From Phycisphaerae bacterium (GTDB taxonomy: Bacteria; Planctomycetota; Phycisphaerae; UBA1845; PWPN01), in assembly GCA_030372985.1 (NCBI GenBank), contig JAUCQB010000116.1, positions 1 through 64,000 of the forward strand: 64,000 bases of DNA, given 5' to 3'. Of this stretch, positions 16,856 to 25,919 are shown in pieces; within the stretch, counting starts at the first letter, position 1, and each line of letters starts with the position of its first letter. A program made the position numbers and the translations under genes. The notes beneath the pieces were generated by a model that searched no databases, was not told where the DNA came from, and saw only the letters and a program-made list of their open reading frames with translations.

Positions 16856-18850
16856 ATGATGATGCTGGGCGCAGTCGACACTGACATTCTGAGGCTTGCC
16901 CCACTGATCCCCTTGCTGCCCTTGCTCGGAGCAGTCATCGTGGGGGCAGCCGGGTCGCGCGCGCTCAAGGGCACCAGCCACTGGCCAATCATTATCGGAG
17001 TCGGCGGGGCCCTGGTGTTCAGCGTTCTTCTTCTCGTGAAGGTGGCCTCGCAACAGCTTCATGCCTACACCGATACGTACCCTTACTATTCGTGGTTTGT
17101 TCCGATGGCCGGCGTCTCGTTCAACATCAGCTTTCGTGTCGATCCCCTGACGGCGGTCATGCTGACCACCGTCTGCGGTGTTGCCCTGCTGGTGGTGATC
17201 TACTCACGCGACTACATGCGACATCACGGGCGCCCCGAGCACGGTTACGAACGGTTCTTCGCCTTCATGGGTCTGTTCGTCTTCAGCATGTGCGCGCTGG
17301 TGCTGGCGGGAAACTTCCTGCTGCTCTATCTCGGCTGGGAGGCGGTCGGCCTGTGCAGCTACCTGCTCATCGGCTTCTACTATCAGCGACCGGCCGCGGC
17401 AAAGGCGGCGACAAAGGCCTTCCTGGTCAACCGCATCGGCGACTTCGGCTTCGGTCTGGCCATTCTGCTGCTCTACCGATGGCTGGCTCCACACGTGCCG
17501 CCGGGCGACAGTCCGCTCGATTACGCGGTGGTCTTCAGCCACCTGGGACATCTGACCACCGGTCAGACCACGACGATCGCCCTGCTTCTGTTCTGCGGGG
17601 CGGTCGGCAAGAGCGCCCAGTTGCCGTTGTACGTGTGGCTGCCGGACGCGATGGAAGGCCCTAGTCCGGTCTCCGCATTAATTCACGCCGCCACCATGGT
17701 CACGGCCGGCGTGTACATGGTCGTGCGCTGCGGCCCGATCTTTGCGGCTTCACCGGTTGCATTGAACACCGTCGCCATGGTCGGGGCGGCCACCGCCCTG
17801 TTTGCCGCGACCATTGCCATCGCCCAGTACGACATGAAGCGGATCCTGGCCTACTCAACCATCAGCCAGTTGGGATACATGTTCCTTGGGGTCGGCGTTT
17901 TCGCGGCCGACTCGGCCGTCTTCCACCTCTTCACTCACGCGTTTTTCAAGGCCCTGCTGTTCCTCGGGGCCGGCAGCGTCATGCACGCCATGGGTGGCAT
18001 CATCGACATGCGTGAGTTCCGCGGGCTGCGGCGTATCCTGCCGGTCACGTTCCTGACCTTCTTGATCGGTTCGCTGGCCCTGGCGGGCTTCCCCTTGTTG
18101 TCCGGTTTCTTCAGCAAAGACGAGATCATCCACGCCGCCTTCGCGTTTCATCCGGCGCTCGGCATTGTCGGCCTGGCGACGGCCGTACTGACGGCGCTGT
18201 ACACCTTCCGCATGGTGTTCATCGCCTTTCACGGCGAGCCGCGAATCCCCCAAGGCGTCCATCCGCACGAATCCGGCCGCTGGATGCTGATACCGCTTGT
18301 GCTGCTGGCCGTCGGGGCGGTCACCGCCGGTTACGTGGGCGTGGCCATTGAGCCGGGGGGCTTCGCGGGCCTGTTCGAGCCGACGGGCGTGTTCCACAGA
18401 TTTCTCTCGCCGGTTGTCGCGCCGTTCACGGAGGCGTCGATCAGCCGGCTGGGACATCAGGCTCACAGCGGCGGCCACGCGCTGATGTATGCGTCGGCCG
18501 GGCTGGCGGTCCTGGGCATCGCGGCCGCATACGTGCTCTACGTCTGGCGTCCAACGTGGGCCCGGGCGATCCGTCAGGCGTTCCCTGAGATCCACGAACT
18601 CCTGGTTAACAAGTACTATGTCGACGAGGCGTACGCTGCCATCATCGTCCGGCCGTTGTGGCAGTTGGGAGGCTGGCTGCACGCCCTTGACCAGTTCGTC
18701 ATCGACGGCTCACTGCGGTTCATCGTGGCCGTTCCGCAGGCCCTCGGAGCGGCGCTTCGCACACTGCAGAGCGGGGCAACGCAAGGTTACGGCGTGGTGA
18801 TGACCGGCGGAGTCGTCCTGATTGCATTCATCGTGTGGCTGACGAAATAG
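16856..18850 (+). CDS. nuoL: NADH-quinone oxidoreductase subunit L
   Basis: The product has 664 aa. It is the distal Mrp-type antiporter-like proton-pumping subunit with the long lateral helix. Conserved regions are GWEAVGLCSYLLIGF (the key Glu on helix 5), KSAQLPLYVWLPDAMEGPSPVSALIHAATMV with its Lys/His channel residues, and SQLGYMFLG. The C-terminal extension beyond helix 14, with about 100 residues and a last membrane anchor, is typical of NuoL. Three consecutive ATGs (16856, 16859, 16862) are possible starts behind GGAACGG. Confidence 0.96.
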   Translation: MMMLGAVDTDILRLAPLIPLLPLLGAVIVGAAGSRALKGTSHWPIIIGVGGALVFSVLLLVKVASQQLHAYTDTYPYYSWFVPMAGVSFNISFRVDPLTAVMLTTVCGVALLVVIYSRDYMRHHGRPEHGYERFFAFMGLFVFSMCALVLAGNFLLLYLGWEAVGLCSYLLIGFYYQRPAAAKAATKAFLVNRIGDFGFGLAILLLYRWLAPHVPPGDSPLDYAVVFSHLGHLTTGQTTTIALLLFCGAVGKSAQLPLYVWLPDAMEGPSPVSALIHAATMVTAGVYMVVRCGPIFAASPVALNTVAMVGAATALFAATIAIAQYDMKRILAYSTISQLGYMFLGVGVFAADSAVFHLFTHAFFKALLFLGAGSVMHAMGGIIDMREFRGLRRILPVTFLTFLIGSLALAGFPLLSGFFSKDEIIHAAFAFHPALGIVGLATAVLTALYTFRMVFIAFHGEPRIPQGVHPHESGRWMLIPLVLLAVGAVTAGYVGVAIEPGGFAGLFEPTGVFHRFLSPVVAPFTEASISRLGHQAHSGGHALMYASAGLAVLGIAAAYVLYVWRPTWARAIRQAFPEIHELLVNKYYVDEAYAAIIVRPLWQLGGWLHALDQFVIDGSLRFIVAVPQALGAALRTLQSGATQGYGVVMTGGVVLIAFIVWLTK

Positions 18851-18857
18851 AGGCCTT

Positions 18858-20630
18858 ATGGCTGAGTTGGCTGAAACCTGGATTCTGACACTGCTGATCG
18901 CCCTGCCGCTGGTGGGAGCGGCCGCCGTCGGCCTCACCGAGGCTCGCCGGGAAGATGAGGCCGCTGCCCGCCGAATCCGCCGCACAGCGATGGGTTTCTC
19001 GGCGGCCACCGCCGCATTGAGCGTTCTGGCCATTCTGCTCTTCTTCCGGGCGGTCGACCGGAACGGTCAGTCTCTTGCCGAACAGGGACGCTACGCGCTC
19101 TGCCTCGACCGGTCCTGGGTCAGCGACGAGGAAACCCCACCATCGGCGACGCGGGGGGCCGGCTACGTCGATTTCCGCTATCACGTCGGCGTTGACGGGA
19201 TCAGCCTGTGGCTCGTTGCGCTGACGGCGGGTATCACGCCCTTGGCGCTGTGGTCGGGCTTCGCGTCGATCCGCTGGCGAGTCAAGGAATACCACGCCCT
19301 GATGCTGCTTCTCGAGGCGGGCATGATCGGCGTATTCTGTGCCCGAGACCTGCTTCTGTTCTACATCTTTTTCGAGTTCACGCTGATCCCCCTGTACTTC
19401 ATCATCGGCATCTGGGGCGGGCCGAGGCGGCGGCAGGCGGCAAACAAGTTCTTCATCTATACCTTTGCGGGCAGCGCGCTCACGTTCGCGGGCGTCCTGT
19501 TCCTCGCCTACCAGGCGTACTCGCTGCCGGCTTCGTCCAACGGCGTCGGCGTGTTCACCTTCGACCTCGAAACGCTCTACGCATTGCAGCTGCCGCCGGA
19601 AACGCAATGGTGGCTCTTCATTGCCTTTGCGGCCGGGTTCGCCGTCAAGGTGCCGCTATTCCCGTTTCACACCTGGTTGCCGTTGGCCCACACCGAGGCA
19701 CCCACCGCGGGCAGCGTCCTCCTGGCCGGCATCCTCCTCAAGCTGGGCACCTACGGTTTCCTGCGGTTCAGTCTGCCGATACTGCCCGAGGCAACGGTGG
19801 TTTTCGCGCCGCTCATGGCCATCCTGGCCATCGGGGGAATCATCTGGGGCGCCCTGGCGGCGTGGGCGCAGCAGGACATCAAGAAGCTGATCGCGTACTC
19901 CTCCGTTTCGCACCTCGGCTTCTGCATGCTGGGCATGTTCAGCCTGAAATCCGCGGGGCTGGTTGGCTCGGTGATGTACATGGTGAACCACGGCCTCTCC
20001 ACGGGGGCCCTGTTTCTCATCGTCGGCATGATCTACGAACGGTACCACACACGCCGATTCGACCAGCTTGGCGGGCTGGCTCGACCGATGCCAAGGATGG
20101 CGTTCTTCCTTGTCTTCTTCACGCTCAGCAGCATCGGCCTGCCGGGGCTTAACGGCTTTGTGGCTGAGTTCCTGGTCTTGCTGGGCGCGCTGACGTCGAA
20201 TGCCGATGGTGCCGGCCCGCTGGGTATCGTGCACGCCGTTTTCGCCGCCACCGGCATCATCCTCGGAGCGATATACATGCTGTATCTGTGCCAGCGGGTG
20301 TTGTTCGGTCCGCTGCGCGAGCCGGGCGGGACGCCGGACACATCAACGGGCCTGTCGCAGGACCTGAACAGACGCGAGCTGGGCATTCTCGCTCCCATCG
20401 CTGCTGCGTGCCTGATCCTGGGCCTCTTTCCCAACACGATTCTGAGCAGCATTCGCCCGGCGGCCGACAAGCAGATTCTCGCTCGCATGCAACCGGCTCC
20501 TCAGAAGGATCAGGAGCCCGGGATCAGAGCCCAGGGGCACGATCGCCCCAACGAAACATTCGTGAGCTATCGTTCAGCATTGGCGACGGGCGATCGAGCC
20601 GTGGACACAGGAGGGCCTCACCATGAATGA
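18858..20630 (+). CDS. nuoM: NADH-quinone oxidoreductase subunit M
   Basis: The product has 590 aa. It is the second antiporter-like proton-pumping subunit. Recognisable are the DGISLWLVALT helix, the FFEFTLIPLYFIIGIWGG segment with its functional Glu, KVPLFPFHTWLPLAHTEAPTAGSVLLAGILLK, and SSVSHLGFCMLG. The tail after the last helix (about 60 residues) is longer than usual, polar and probably flexible. It starts 8 bp after the nuoL stop and overlaps the nuoN start by 8 bp. Confidence 0.96.
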   Translation: MAELAETWILTLLIALPLVGAAAVGLTEARREDEAAARRIRRTAMGFSAATAALSVLAILLFFRAVDRNGQSLAEQGRYALCLDRSWVSDEETPPSATRGAGYVDFRYHVGVDGISLWLVALTAGITPLALWSGFASIRWRVKEYHALMLLLEAGMIGVFCARDLLLFYIFFEFTLIPLYFIIGIWGGPRRRQAANKFFIYTFAGSALTFAGVLFLAYQAYSLPASSNGVGVFTFDLETLYALQLPPETQWWLFIAFAAGFAVKVPLFPFHTWLPLAHTEAPTAGSVLLAGILLKLGTYGFLRFSLPILPEATVVFAPLMAILAIGGIIWGALAAWAQQDIKKLIAYSSVSHLGFCMLGMFSLKSAGLVGSVMYMVNHGLSTGALFLIVGMIYERYHTRRFDQLGGLARPMPRMAFFLVFFTLSSIGLPGLNGFVAEFLVLLGALTSNADGAGPLGIVHAVFAATGIILGAIYMLYLCQRVLFGPLREPGGTPDTSTGLSQDLNRRELGILAPIAAACLILGLFPNTILSSIRPAADKQILARMQPAPQKDQEPGIRAQGHDRPNETFVSYRSALATGDRAVDTGGPHHE

Positions 20631-22209
20631 GTCCCTCCTTCTTCTCCTGGCTCCCGAGGCGACACTGGTAGCGGGTGCATCACTGGTGTTGCTCATTGGC
20701 CTGGCCCGATGGGAAGGCGTTCGGGCGTGTTCGTTCCTGGTCGCGTTTCTGACCGCGCTGGGCGCTCTGGCGATATCATGGTCGGCCGGCCCGCTGGACC
20801 GACCGATTCACGCATGGGGCGTTGAACTGACCAGCCTGAGCTGGTACGTGCGATTGACGGCCTTGGGTGTCGGCCTGATCGTGTTGCTGGTGCACCATCA
20901 TCTGCCACAGGAAGAGGAGCGAGGCGAAGTCTTCAGCATGATCCTGTTCAGCCTGACGGGCATCCTGCTGACGGCGATGGCGGACGATCTCGTCCTTCTG
21001 TTCCTGGCGATCGAGCTCGTGAGCGTGCCGACCTACGTGCTGGTGGCCATGGGGCGAAGCCACATCCGCGCCCAGGAAGCAGGCCTCAAGTATTTCTTCC
21101 TCGGCGCGCTGGCCGCTGCGCTGCTCGCCTACGGCTTGAGCTTTCTGTATGGGGCCTCGGGCAGCACGTGCCTGAGCCGGATGAATCTCGACGGCAGCGA
21201 AGCCTACGTCACCATTGGCATGACTTTGGCCTTTGCGGGCATCGCATTCAAGATCGCGGCTGTGCCCTTCCATGCCTATGCCGCCGACGTCTATCAGGGG
21301 TCGGCCTCCCCCACCGCCGGATTGCTCGGTTTCTTCCCCAAGCTCGCGGGCTTCGTGGCGCTGATCAAGTTGCTCATACTCATCCAGCCCCGAGCGGCAA
21401 GCTCACTCGGCTGGGAGATCCCTGACATCGGGTTCGCATTCCTGTGGATCGTGGCGGTCGCAACGATGATCGTTGGCAATGTGCTGGCCCTGCTGCAAAC
21501 CAATGTCAAGCGGATCCTCGCTTATTCGAGCATCGCTCATTCCGGCTACATGCTGGTGGCCGTCCTCGCCGGTCCTGTGGCTGGCGGCGGACCGCTGCGA
21601 AATGGTCTTTCGGCGATGCTGTTCTACATGACGGTTTATGGACTGATGAATCTCGGGGCTTTTGCGGTCCTGTCGCTGACCCGAGCCAACGGACGAGAGG
21701 TGGAGGAACTGGATGAGCTGGCCGGCCTGTCGCGACGCCATCCGCTGGCGGCATTTTCCCTGGCGATCTGTGTTTTCAGCCTGATGGGCCTGCCCCCCAC
21801 GGCCGGCTTCCTCGGCAAGCTGTACATATTCAGCAGCGCCCTGTCGGTCGACCCCAACCACCCCCACCGCCTTGCCCTGATCGCACTGGCGGTCATCGGC
21901 GTGATCAACGCCGCCATCGCCGCCGCGTATTACCTGCGGATCGTTGCGGCCTGCTACCTGCGAGCACCCAGGCAAGAGTTCACCCTCGTCACACGCAGCC
22001 GACCGCTCCAATTCGGCGTATTCTGGTGCTGCCTGGCCGTCCTGCTGATCGGCCTGTGGCCCTCACCGCTGATTCGCATGTCCAGCCAGCCATTTCTCGA
22101 TCTGCGGCCACCGAGTATGCTGGTCAACAACACGCCCCTCCCGCAGCAACGGCCGCCAAGCCGTCAGCACCCCATCACACACGACATGGCTGATCCGCAT
22201 CGAAGATAG
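20623..22209 (+). CDS. nuoN: NADH-quinone oxidoreductase subunit N
   Basis: The product has 528 aa. It is the antiporter-like subunit closest to the quinone module. Typical segments are LFLAIELVSVPTYVLVA (conserved Glu), GLKYFFLGALAAALLAYG, AAVPFHAYAADVYQGSASPTAG and AYSSIAHSGYMLV. It overlaps nuoM by 8 bp. The C-terminal 40 residues after the last helix are proline-rich, and the last 35 bp of the gene overlap the end of the convergent GH109-like gene. This closes the operon; no separate terminator is visible. Confidence 0.96.
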   Translation: MNESLLLLLAPEATLVAGASLVLLIGLARWEGVRACSFLVAFLTALGALAISWSAGPLDRPIHAWGVELTSLSWYVRLTALGVGLIVLLVHHHLPQEEERGEVFSMILFSLTGILLTAMADDLVLLFLAIELVSVPTYVLVAMGRSHIRAQEAGLKYFFLGALAAALLAYGLSFLYGASGSTCLSRMNLDGSEAYVTIGMTLAFAGIAFKIAAVPFHAYAADVYQGSASPTAGLLGFFPKLAGFVALIKLLILIQPRAASSLGWEIPDIGFAFLWIVAVATMIVGNVLALLQTNVKRILAYSSIAHSGYMLVAVLAGPVAGGGPLRNGLSAMLFYMTVYGLMNLGAFAVLSLTRANGREVEELDELAGLSRRHPLAAFSLAICVFSLMGLPPTAGFLGKLYIFSSALSVDPNHPHRLALIALAVIGVINAAIAAAYYLRIVAACYLRAPRQEFTLVTRSRPLQFGVFWCCLAVLLIGLWPSPLIRMSSQPFLDLRPPSMLVNNTPLPQQRPPSRQHPITHDMADPHRR

Positions 22210-23563
22210 GTATCGGCTGAGCCGTCTTCCACTTGCCGCGGGTGAAATCGGGGAAGTCAACCGGTCTTGACCTGCCCGCCACGGACTTGACTGAGAGATC
22301 GACGACCGCGCTCCACGTCGCCGCATCGTAGACATCCAGATCGGGATACCAACCGCGTCGCAGCGCGTTGACCAGCCGATAATCCTCGATGAAGTCCATG
22401 CCGCCATGGCCGGCGCCCTCGGCCTTCTGTTGCATGGTCACCCACAGTGGGTGGGCGTAGTCCTTGCCGTACGTATCCGGTGACTCCCATTCGTGCTGCT
22501 TGCTGCGGCCCTCGATGTAGATCTGGTCGGGAAAGCCTCGGAAGATACCCTTGGTGCCCTGAACGAGGTTGATCCGGCTGTACGGCCGGGGCAGGTTGGT
22601 GTCGTGCTGGAGCATGATGGAGACGCCGTTGACCGTCCGCATGAGGGTCGTGTTCACGTCGCCGAGGACGGATTGTTCCTTGCGGCGCGGGTCTTCGGGA
22701 GGGAAGTGCTCGGCCGCGTAAGCCTGCATGCCCCTGGCGGCGCTGCTCATCGAGACGAGGAAGTCGAAGCGATCGCCTCGGTTGATGTTCGTATACCAGG
22801 CCAGAGGCCCGAGGCCGTGGGTCGGGTACAGATTCCCATCAAGCTTCCACCCATGGGCACGCCGCCAGAGTCCCTCGCCGGCGTCACTGAACTTGAGCTC
22901 GCGGAGGTCGTGCATGTAGCCGCCCGCCGCATGGACAATCGTACCGAAAAGGCCCTTGCGAACCATGTTCAGCACCATCATCTCGGAGCGGTCGTAGCAG
23001 CAGTTCTCCATCATGATGGCATGACGGCCGGTCTGCTCAGAGGTCTCAACGAGTTGCCAGCACTCCTCCAGCGTCATGGCCGCGGGAACCTCCGTGGCGG
23101 CGTGTTTGCCGGACTTCATCGCATAGATGCAGACGGGCGTGTGCCACTCCCAGGGCGTCGCGGTGTAGACCAGATCGAGATCCTCACGGTCACACATCCG
23201 CTTGAAATCCCACGAACCGGCGCTGTAGCCGACCGGCGTGGGCTTACCCGCTTGCTCGGCGAGCTTCTGCACGTTGGCGACTTTCTCGGGCACGATATCG
23301 CAGACCGCACGCAGATCGGCGCCTTCGATCTTCAGCAAGTTGTTGCAGTGGTTCGTCCCCATGCCACCGACGCCGACAAAACCGATCCGCACGACCTCGC
23401 GCGGCTTGAAAGCGGGAACGGTTGCGGCCGGCCCCACCCGCGTCAGACCGCTGCAACCTTCGATCGCCATGACCCCCATCGCCACGCCGGCCGAAGCAGC
23501 GGCACCCTTAAGAAAATCACGACGATTGACCTCGGGCTGGCGTTCACTCGACGGCTTCTGCAT
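22175..23563 (-). CDS. Tat-exported GH109-like Gfo/Idh/MocA-fold protein
   Basis: The product has 462 aa. A twin-arginine signal (NRRDFLKG, RR at residues 14-15) is followed by a hydrophobic stretch and a possible lipobox Cys. The Rossmann motif VGVGGMG follows. The usual EKP of dehydrogenases is replaced by EVPAAMTLEECW, and ENCCYDRSEM and YPTHGLGPLAWY are present. These are marks of GH109, a family that removes alpha-N-acetylgalactosamine by an NAD-dependent redox mechanism. The start is the ATG after GAAGGAGC, six codons into the longest frame. Its 3' end overlaps the nuoN 3' end by 35 bp. Substrate specificity is inferred from motifs only. Confidence 0.85.
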   Translation of the reverse strand: MQKPSSERQPEVNRRDFLKGAAASAGVAMGVMAIEGCSGLTRVGPAATVPAFKPREVVRIGFVGVGGMGTNHCNNLLKIEGADLRAVCDIVPEKVANVQKLAEQAGKPTPVGYSAGSWDFKRMCDREDLDLVYTATPWEWHTPVCIYAMKSGKHAATEVPAAMTLEECWQLVETSEQTGRHAIMMENCCYDRSEMMVLNMVRKGLFGTIVHAAGGYMHDLRELKFSDAGEGLWRRAHGWKLDGNLYPTHGLGPLAWYTNINRGDRFDFLVSMSSAARGMQAYAAEHFPPEDPRRKEQSVLGDVNTTLMRTVNGVSIMLQHDTNLPRPYSRINLVQGTKGIFRGFPDQIYIEGRSKQHEWESPDTYGKDYAHPLWVTMQQKAEGAGHGGMDFIEDYRLVNALRRGWYPDLDVYDAATWSAVVDLSVKSVAGRSRPVDFPDFTRGKWKTAQPIPIFDADQPCRV

Positions 23564-23714
23564 AAAGCTGCTCCTTCTCATACGACCGGCTCAAAGAACC
23601 CGCCGCCCGTTCAACCGGGCAGCCTCGAATTCGCTCCACGGCCGCATATCCTGCGCGATTACGCCCGGCAGTCAACCATCTGACCGCTCCCATGCGACTG
23701 CGGGGTGCCCGGAC

Positions 23715-23742
23715 TTGGCAAAACCGGCCGGAGGCTTACAAT
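23715..23742 (+). promoter_or_regulatory. Sigma70-type promoter of dapA
   Basis: TTGGCA and TACAAT, each five of six to consensus, are separated by 16 bp. The predicted start near 23749 leaves a leader of about 85 nt before the dapA ATG. Confidence 0.6.
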
Positions 23743-23835
23743 ACCGCCCTGTTTTGTACGGCGGGAACGCCAGTCCGGCCATCGGCGTCTGGCCGCACCC
23801 CGGCGGGAACGGTTCTGCTTCAACGGAGTCAAAAC

Positions 23836-24705
23836 ATGTTCAAAGGCAGCATGGTGGCATTGGTAACGCCGTACAAGGATGGCGAGGTGGACTGGAAGAC
23901 CCTGGATTCACTCGTCGACTTTCACGTGGACAGCGGCACGGAGGTACTGGTTCCGTGCGGCACGACCGGTGAGAGCCCGACGCTGACCCACCAGGAGAAT
24001 GACGCGGTGGTCGCGGCCGTGGTTCGTCGGGCCAAGGGTCGCATCCCGGTGATGGCCGGCACCGGCTCCAACAGCACGGCCGAGGCCCTGGCTATGACCC
24101 GCAACGCCCGTAAGAACAGGGCCGACGGAGCCCTGCTGGTGGTGCCCTACTACAACCGTCCGACGCAGGAGGGCCTGTTCCGGCATTTCAGCACTCTGGC
24201 CAGGGAGGTGGATTTCCCGCAGGTGCTCTACAACATCCCCGGCCGCTGCGGAACGGAGTTGAGCGCAGACACCATCGTCCGGCTGCGCGAAGCTCATCAG
24301 AACATTGTCGCGGTCAAGCACGCCACCGGTTCGATGGACGGGGCCAGCGAACTCCGCGTCAGGTCCGATATCGAGATCATCAGCGGCGATGACTCCATGA
24401 CCCTGCCGCTGATGTCCATCGGCGGCGTAGGCGTCATCAGCGTGCTGGCCAATATCGTTCCCAAGGACGTGAAGGCCCTCACCGACGCCGCCCTGCGCGG
24501 CGACTGGGAAACCGCCCGCAAGTGGCATCTCAAGATGTTCAAGCTGGCCAAGGGCCTGCTGACACTCGAGGTAAACCCCATACCCATCAAGACGGCCATG
24601 GCCATCAAGGGCATGCTGGCGGAGGAGTTCCGGCTACCGCTGTGCCCCATGAACCCGGCGAACCGCGAGCGCCTGCAGGCGGTCATGAAAGAGTATGGGA
24701 TCTGA
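23836..24705 (+). CDS. dapA: 4-hydroxy-tetrahydrodipicolinate synthase
   Basis: The product has 289 aa, the normal family length. It condenses pyruvate with aspartate semialdehyde, the first committed step to diaminopimelate and lysine. All key residues are in place: the CGTTGE loop with Thr44, Tyr132 in VLYNIPGR with the following Arg, and the Schiff-base Lys161 in AVKHATGS. The ATG has GGAG eight bases upstream and a promoter about 90 bp upstream. It stands alone, diverging from the GH109-like gene and converging on the tad locus. Confidence 0.96.
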   Translation: MFKGSMVALVTPYKDGEVDWKTLDSLVDFHVDSGTEVLVPCGTTGESPTLTHQENDAVVAAVVRRAKGRIPVMAGTGSNSTAEALAMTRNARKNRADGALLVVPYYNRPTQEGLFRHFSTLAREVDFPQVLYNIPGRCGTELSADTIVRLREAHQNIVAVKHATGSMDGASELRVRSDIEIISGDDSMTLPLMSIGGVGVISVLANIVPKDVKALTDAALRGDWETARKWHLKMFKLAKGLLTLEVNPIPIKTAMAIKGMLAEEFRLPLCPMNPANRERLQAVMKEYGI

Positions 24706-24875
24706 GTGGGAATGCAGGGTCCTTGACAGTGTGGAACGGACATCCAGCCCATCGTTGACCGGCAAGATGCCGGTCCCAGGCTATGATCATTGCTGTGCTT
24801 CTACACAGGCGCTCCTGATCGTTGGCTCCTGGCTTTCAGCCGTCGGTCGCTGACTGTTGGTACACCCAAGAAACG

Positions 24876-24901
24876 CGGGCGGCCCGAATTCGGGGCGCCC
24901 G
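24876..24901. terminator. Bidirectional terminator-like hairpin between dapA and tadC
   Basis: A near-perfect inverted repeat (CGGGCG G CCCGAA against TTCGGG G CGCCCG, one central mismatch) lies between the convergent dapA and tad transcripts. No long T-run follows on either side, so its efficiency as an intrinsic terminator is uncertain. Confidence 0.5.
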
Positions 24902-24952
24902 TATCGCTTCTCAATGGCAGACCTGCCGGCAACGGCGCGATCGCGAGCTCTC

Positions 24953-25915
24953 TCAATGGGGCGTGCCGGAGATGCCTCCCTTGCCGAAAGCTGCGACCAA
25001 CTTCATCGCCGCCGGTCCGGCCAGAACCACGAAGATCGACGGGAAAATAAACAGAATCAGCGGTGCCATCAGCTTGACGGTGGTCTTCTGTGCCCGCTCC
25101 TCGGCCCGGAGACGTCGTTTGACCCGCAGCGAATCGGCCTGCGTCCGCAGAGCCTTGGCGATGCTGGTGCCGAACTTCTCCGCCTGGGCGATGGTTGAGA
25201 CGAGGGCGCGGACCTCGTCCACGCCGCAGCGTTTGGCCATCTTCTCCAGGGCCTCCATCCGGGGCACGCCCATCTGGCCCTCGGCAACGGCGATCATCAT
25301 CTCCTCGGCCAGCTCGGGGTGCACGTTGTGCATGTCCTCGCCGACCTTCATGATCGTCGCGTCAAGACCGAGGCCGGATTCCACCGTGACCACCATCAGG
25401 TCGAGCACGTCGGGAAGACCGTTGCGAACCTTCTCCTGACGCGAGCTCTGGGCCAGCGAGAGCCACAGATTCGGGAGCATGAAGCCGATGCCGCCGGCAA
25501 ACGCCGCGATTCCGAATACCTGCTTGGTCTGAAGTCCCATTCCCATGGTAACCAGCAGCGCCACCAGCAACACGCCGGCGCCCACGATGGTCTTGCTGGC
25601 GAGGAAATACCGCACGGCCGTCTCACTGCGATACCCCGCCTGAGACAGCTTCTGGCGCAGCTTGGTCATCTCCTCCTCGCTGGCCGGCATGACCGGGCGC
25701 ATGGCAAAGGGAGTGACCTTCTCGATGACTTCCTTGGCGGTGGATCGTTCTCGCTTGGGTGCCGCTGCCAGCAGCGCTTCCGCCTTATCCAGACGTCGGC
25801 CGGCCATGCGACGCCGAATGTATTCGCTGTCCGCCTTCTTTGTAGGCCACAGCGCATAGATGATGAGACCGATGCTTGCCAGGACCAGTACGCCAAACAA
25901 TATCATTTCGCTCAT
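24953..25915 (-). CDS. tadC: Tad pilus inner-membrane platform protein TadC
   Basis: The product has 320 aa. It is a type II secretion F-domain protein; with TadB it forms the inner-membrane platform on which the TadA ATPase acts. A hydrophobic N-terminal helix is followed by a basic cytoplasmic part, two hydrophobic helices, the F domain with DLMVVTVESGLGLDATI, and a C-terminal membrane helix (LILFIFPSIFVVLAG). The start is the ATG of MSEMILFG, behind AAGGTG, rather than one eight codons earlier. It begins 4 bp after the tadB stop and is the last gene of the tad locus. Confidence 0.9.
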   Translation of the reverse strand: MSEMILFGVLVLASIGLIIYALWPTKKADSEYIRRRMAGRRLDKAEALLAAAPKRERSTAKEVIEKVTPFAMRPVMPASEEEMTKLRQKLSQAGYRSETAVRYFLASKTIVGAGVLLVALLVTMGMGLQTKQVFGIAAFAGGIGFMLPNLWLSLAQSSRQEKVRNGLPDVLDLMVVTVESGLGLDATIMKVGEDMHNVHPELAEEMMIAVAEGQMGVPRMEALEKMAKRCGVDEVRALVSTIAQAEKFGTSIAKALRTQADSLRVKRRLRAEERAQKTTVKLMAPLILFIFPSIFVVLAGPAAMKLVAAFGKGGISGTPH

Positions 25916-25919
25916 GGTG

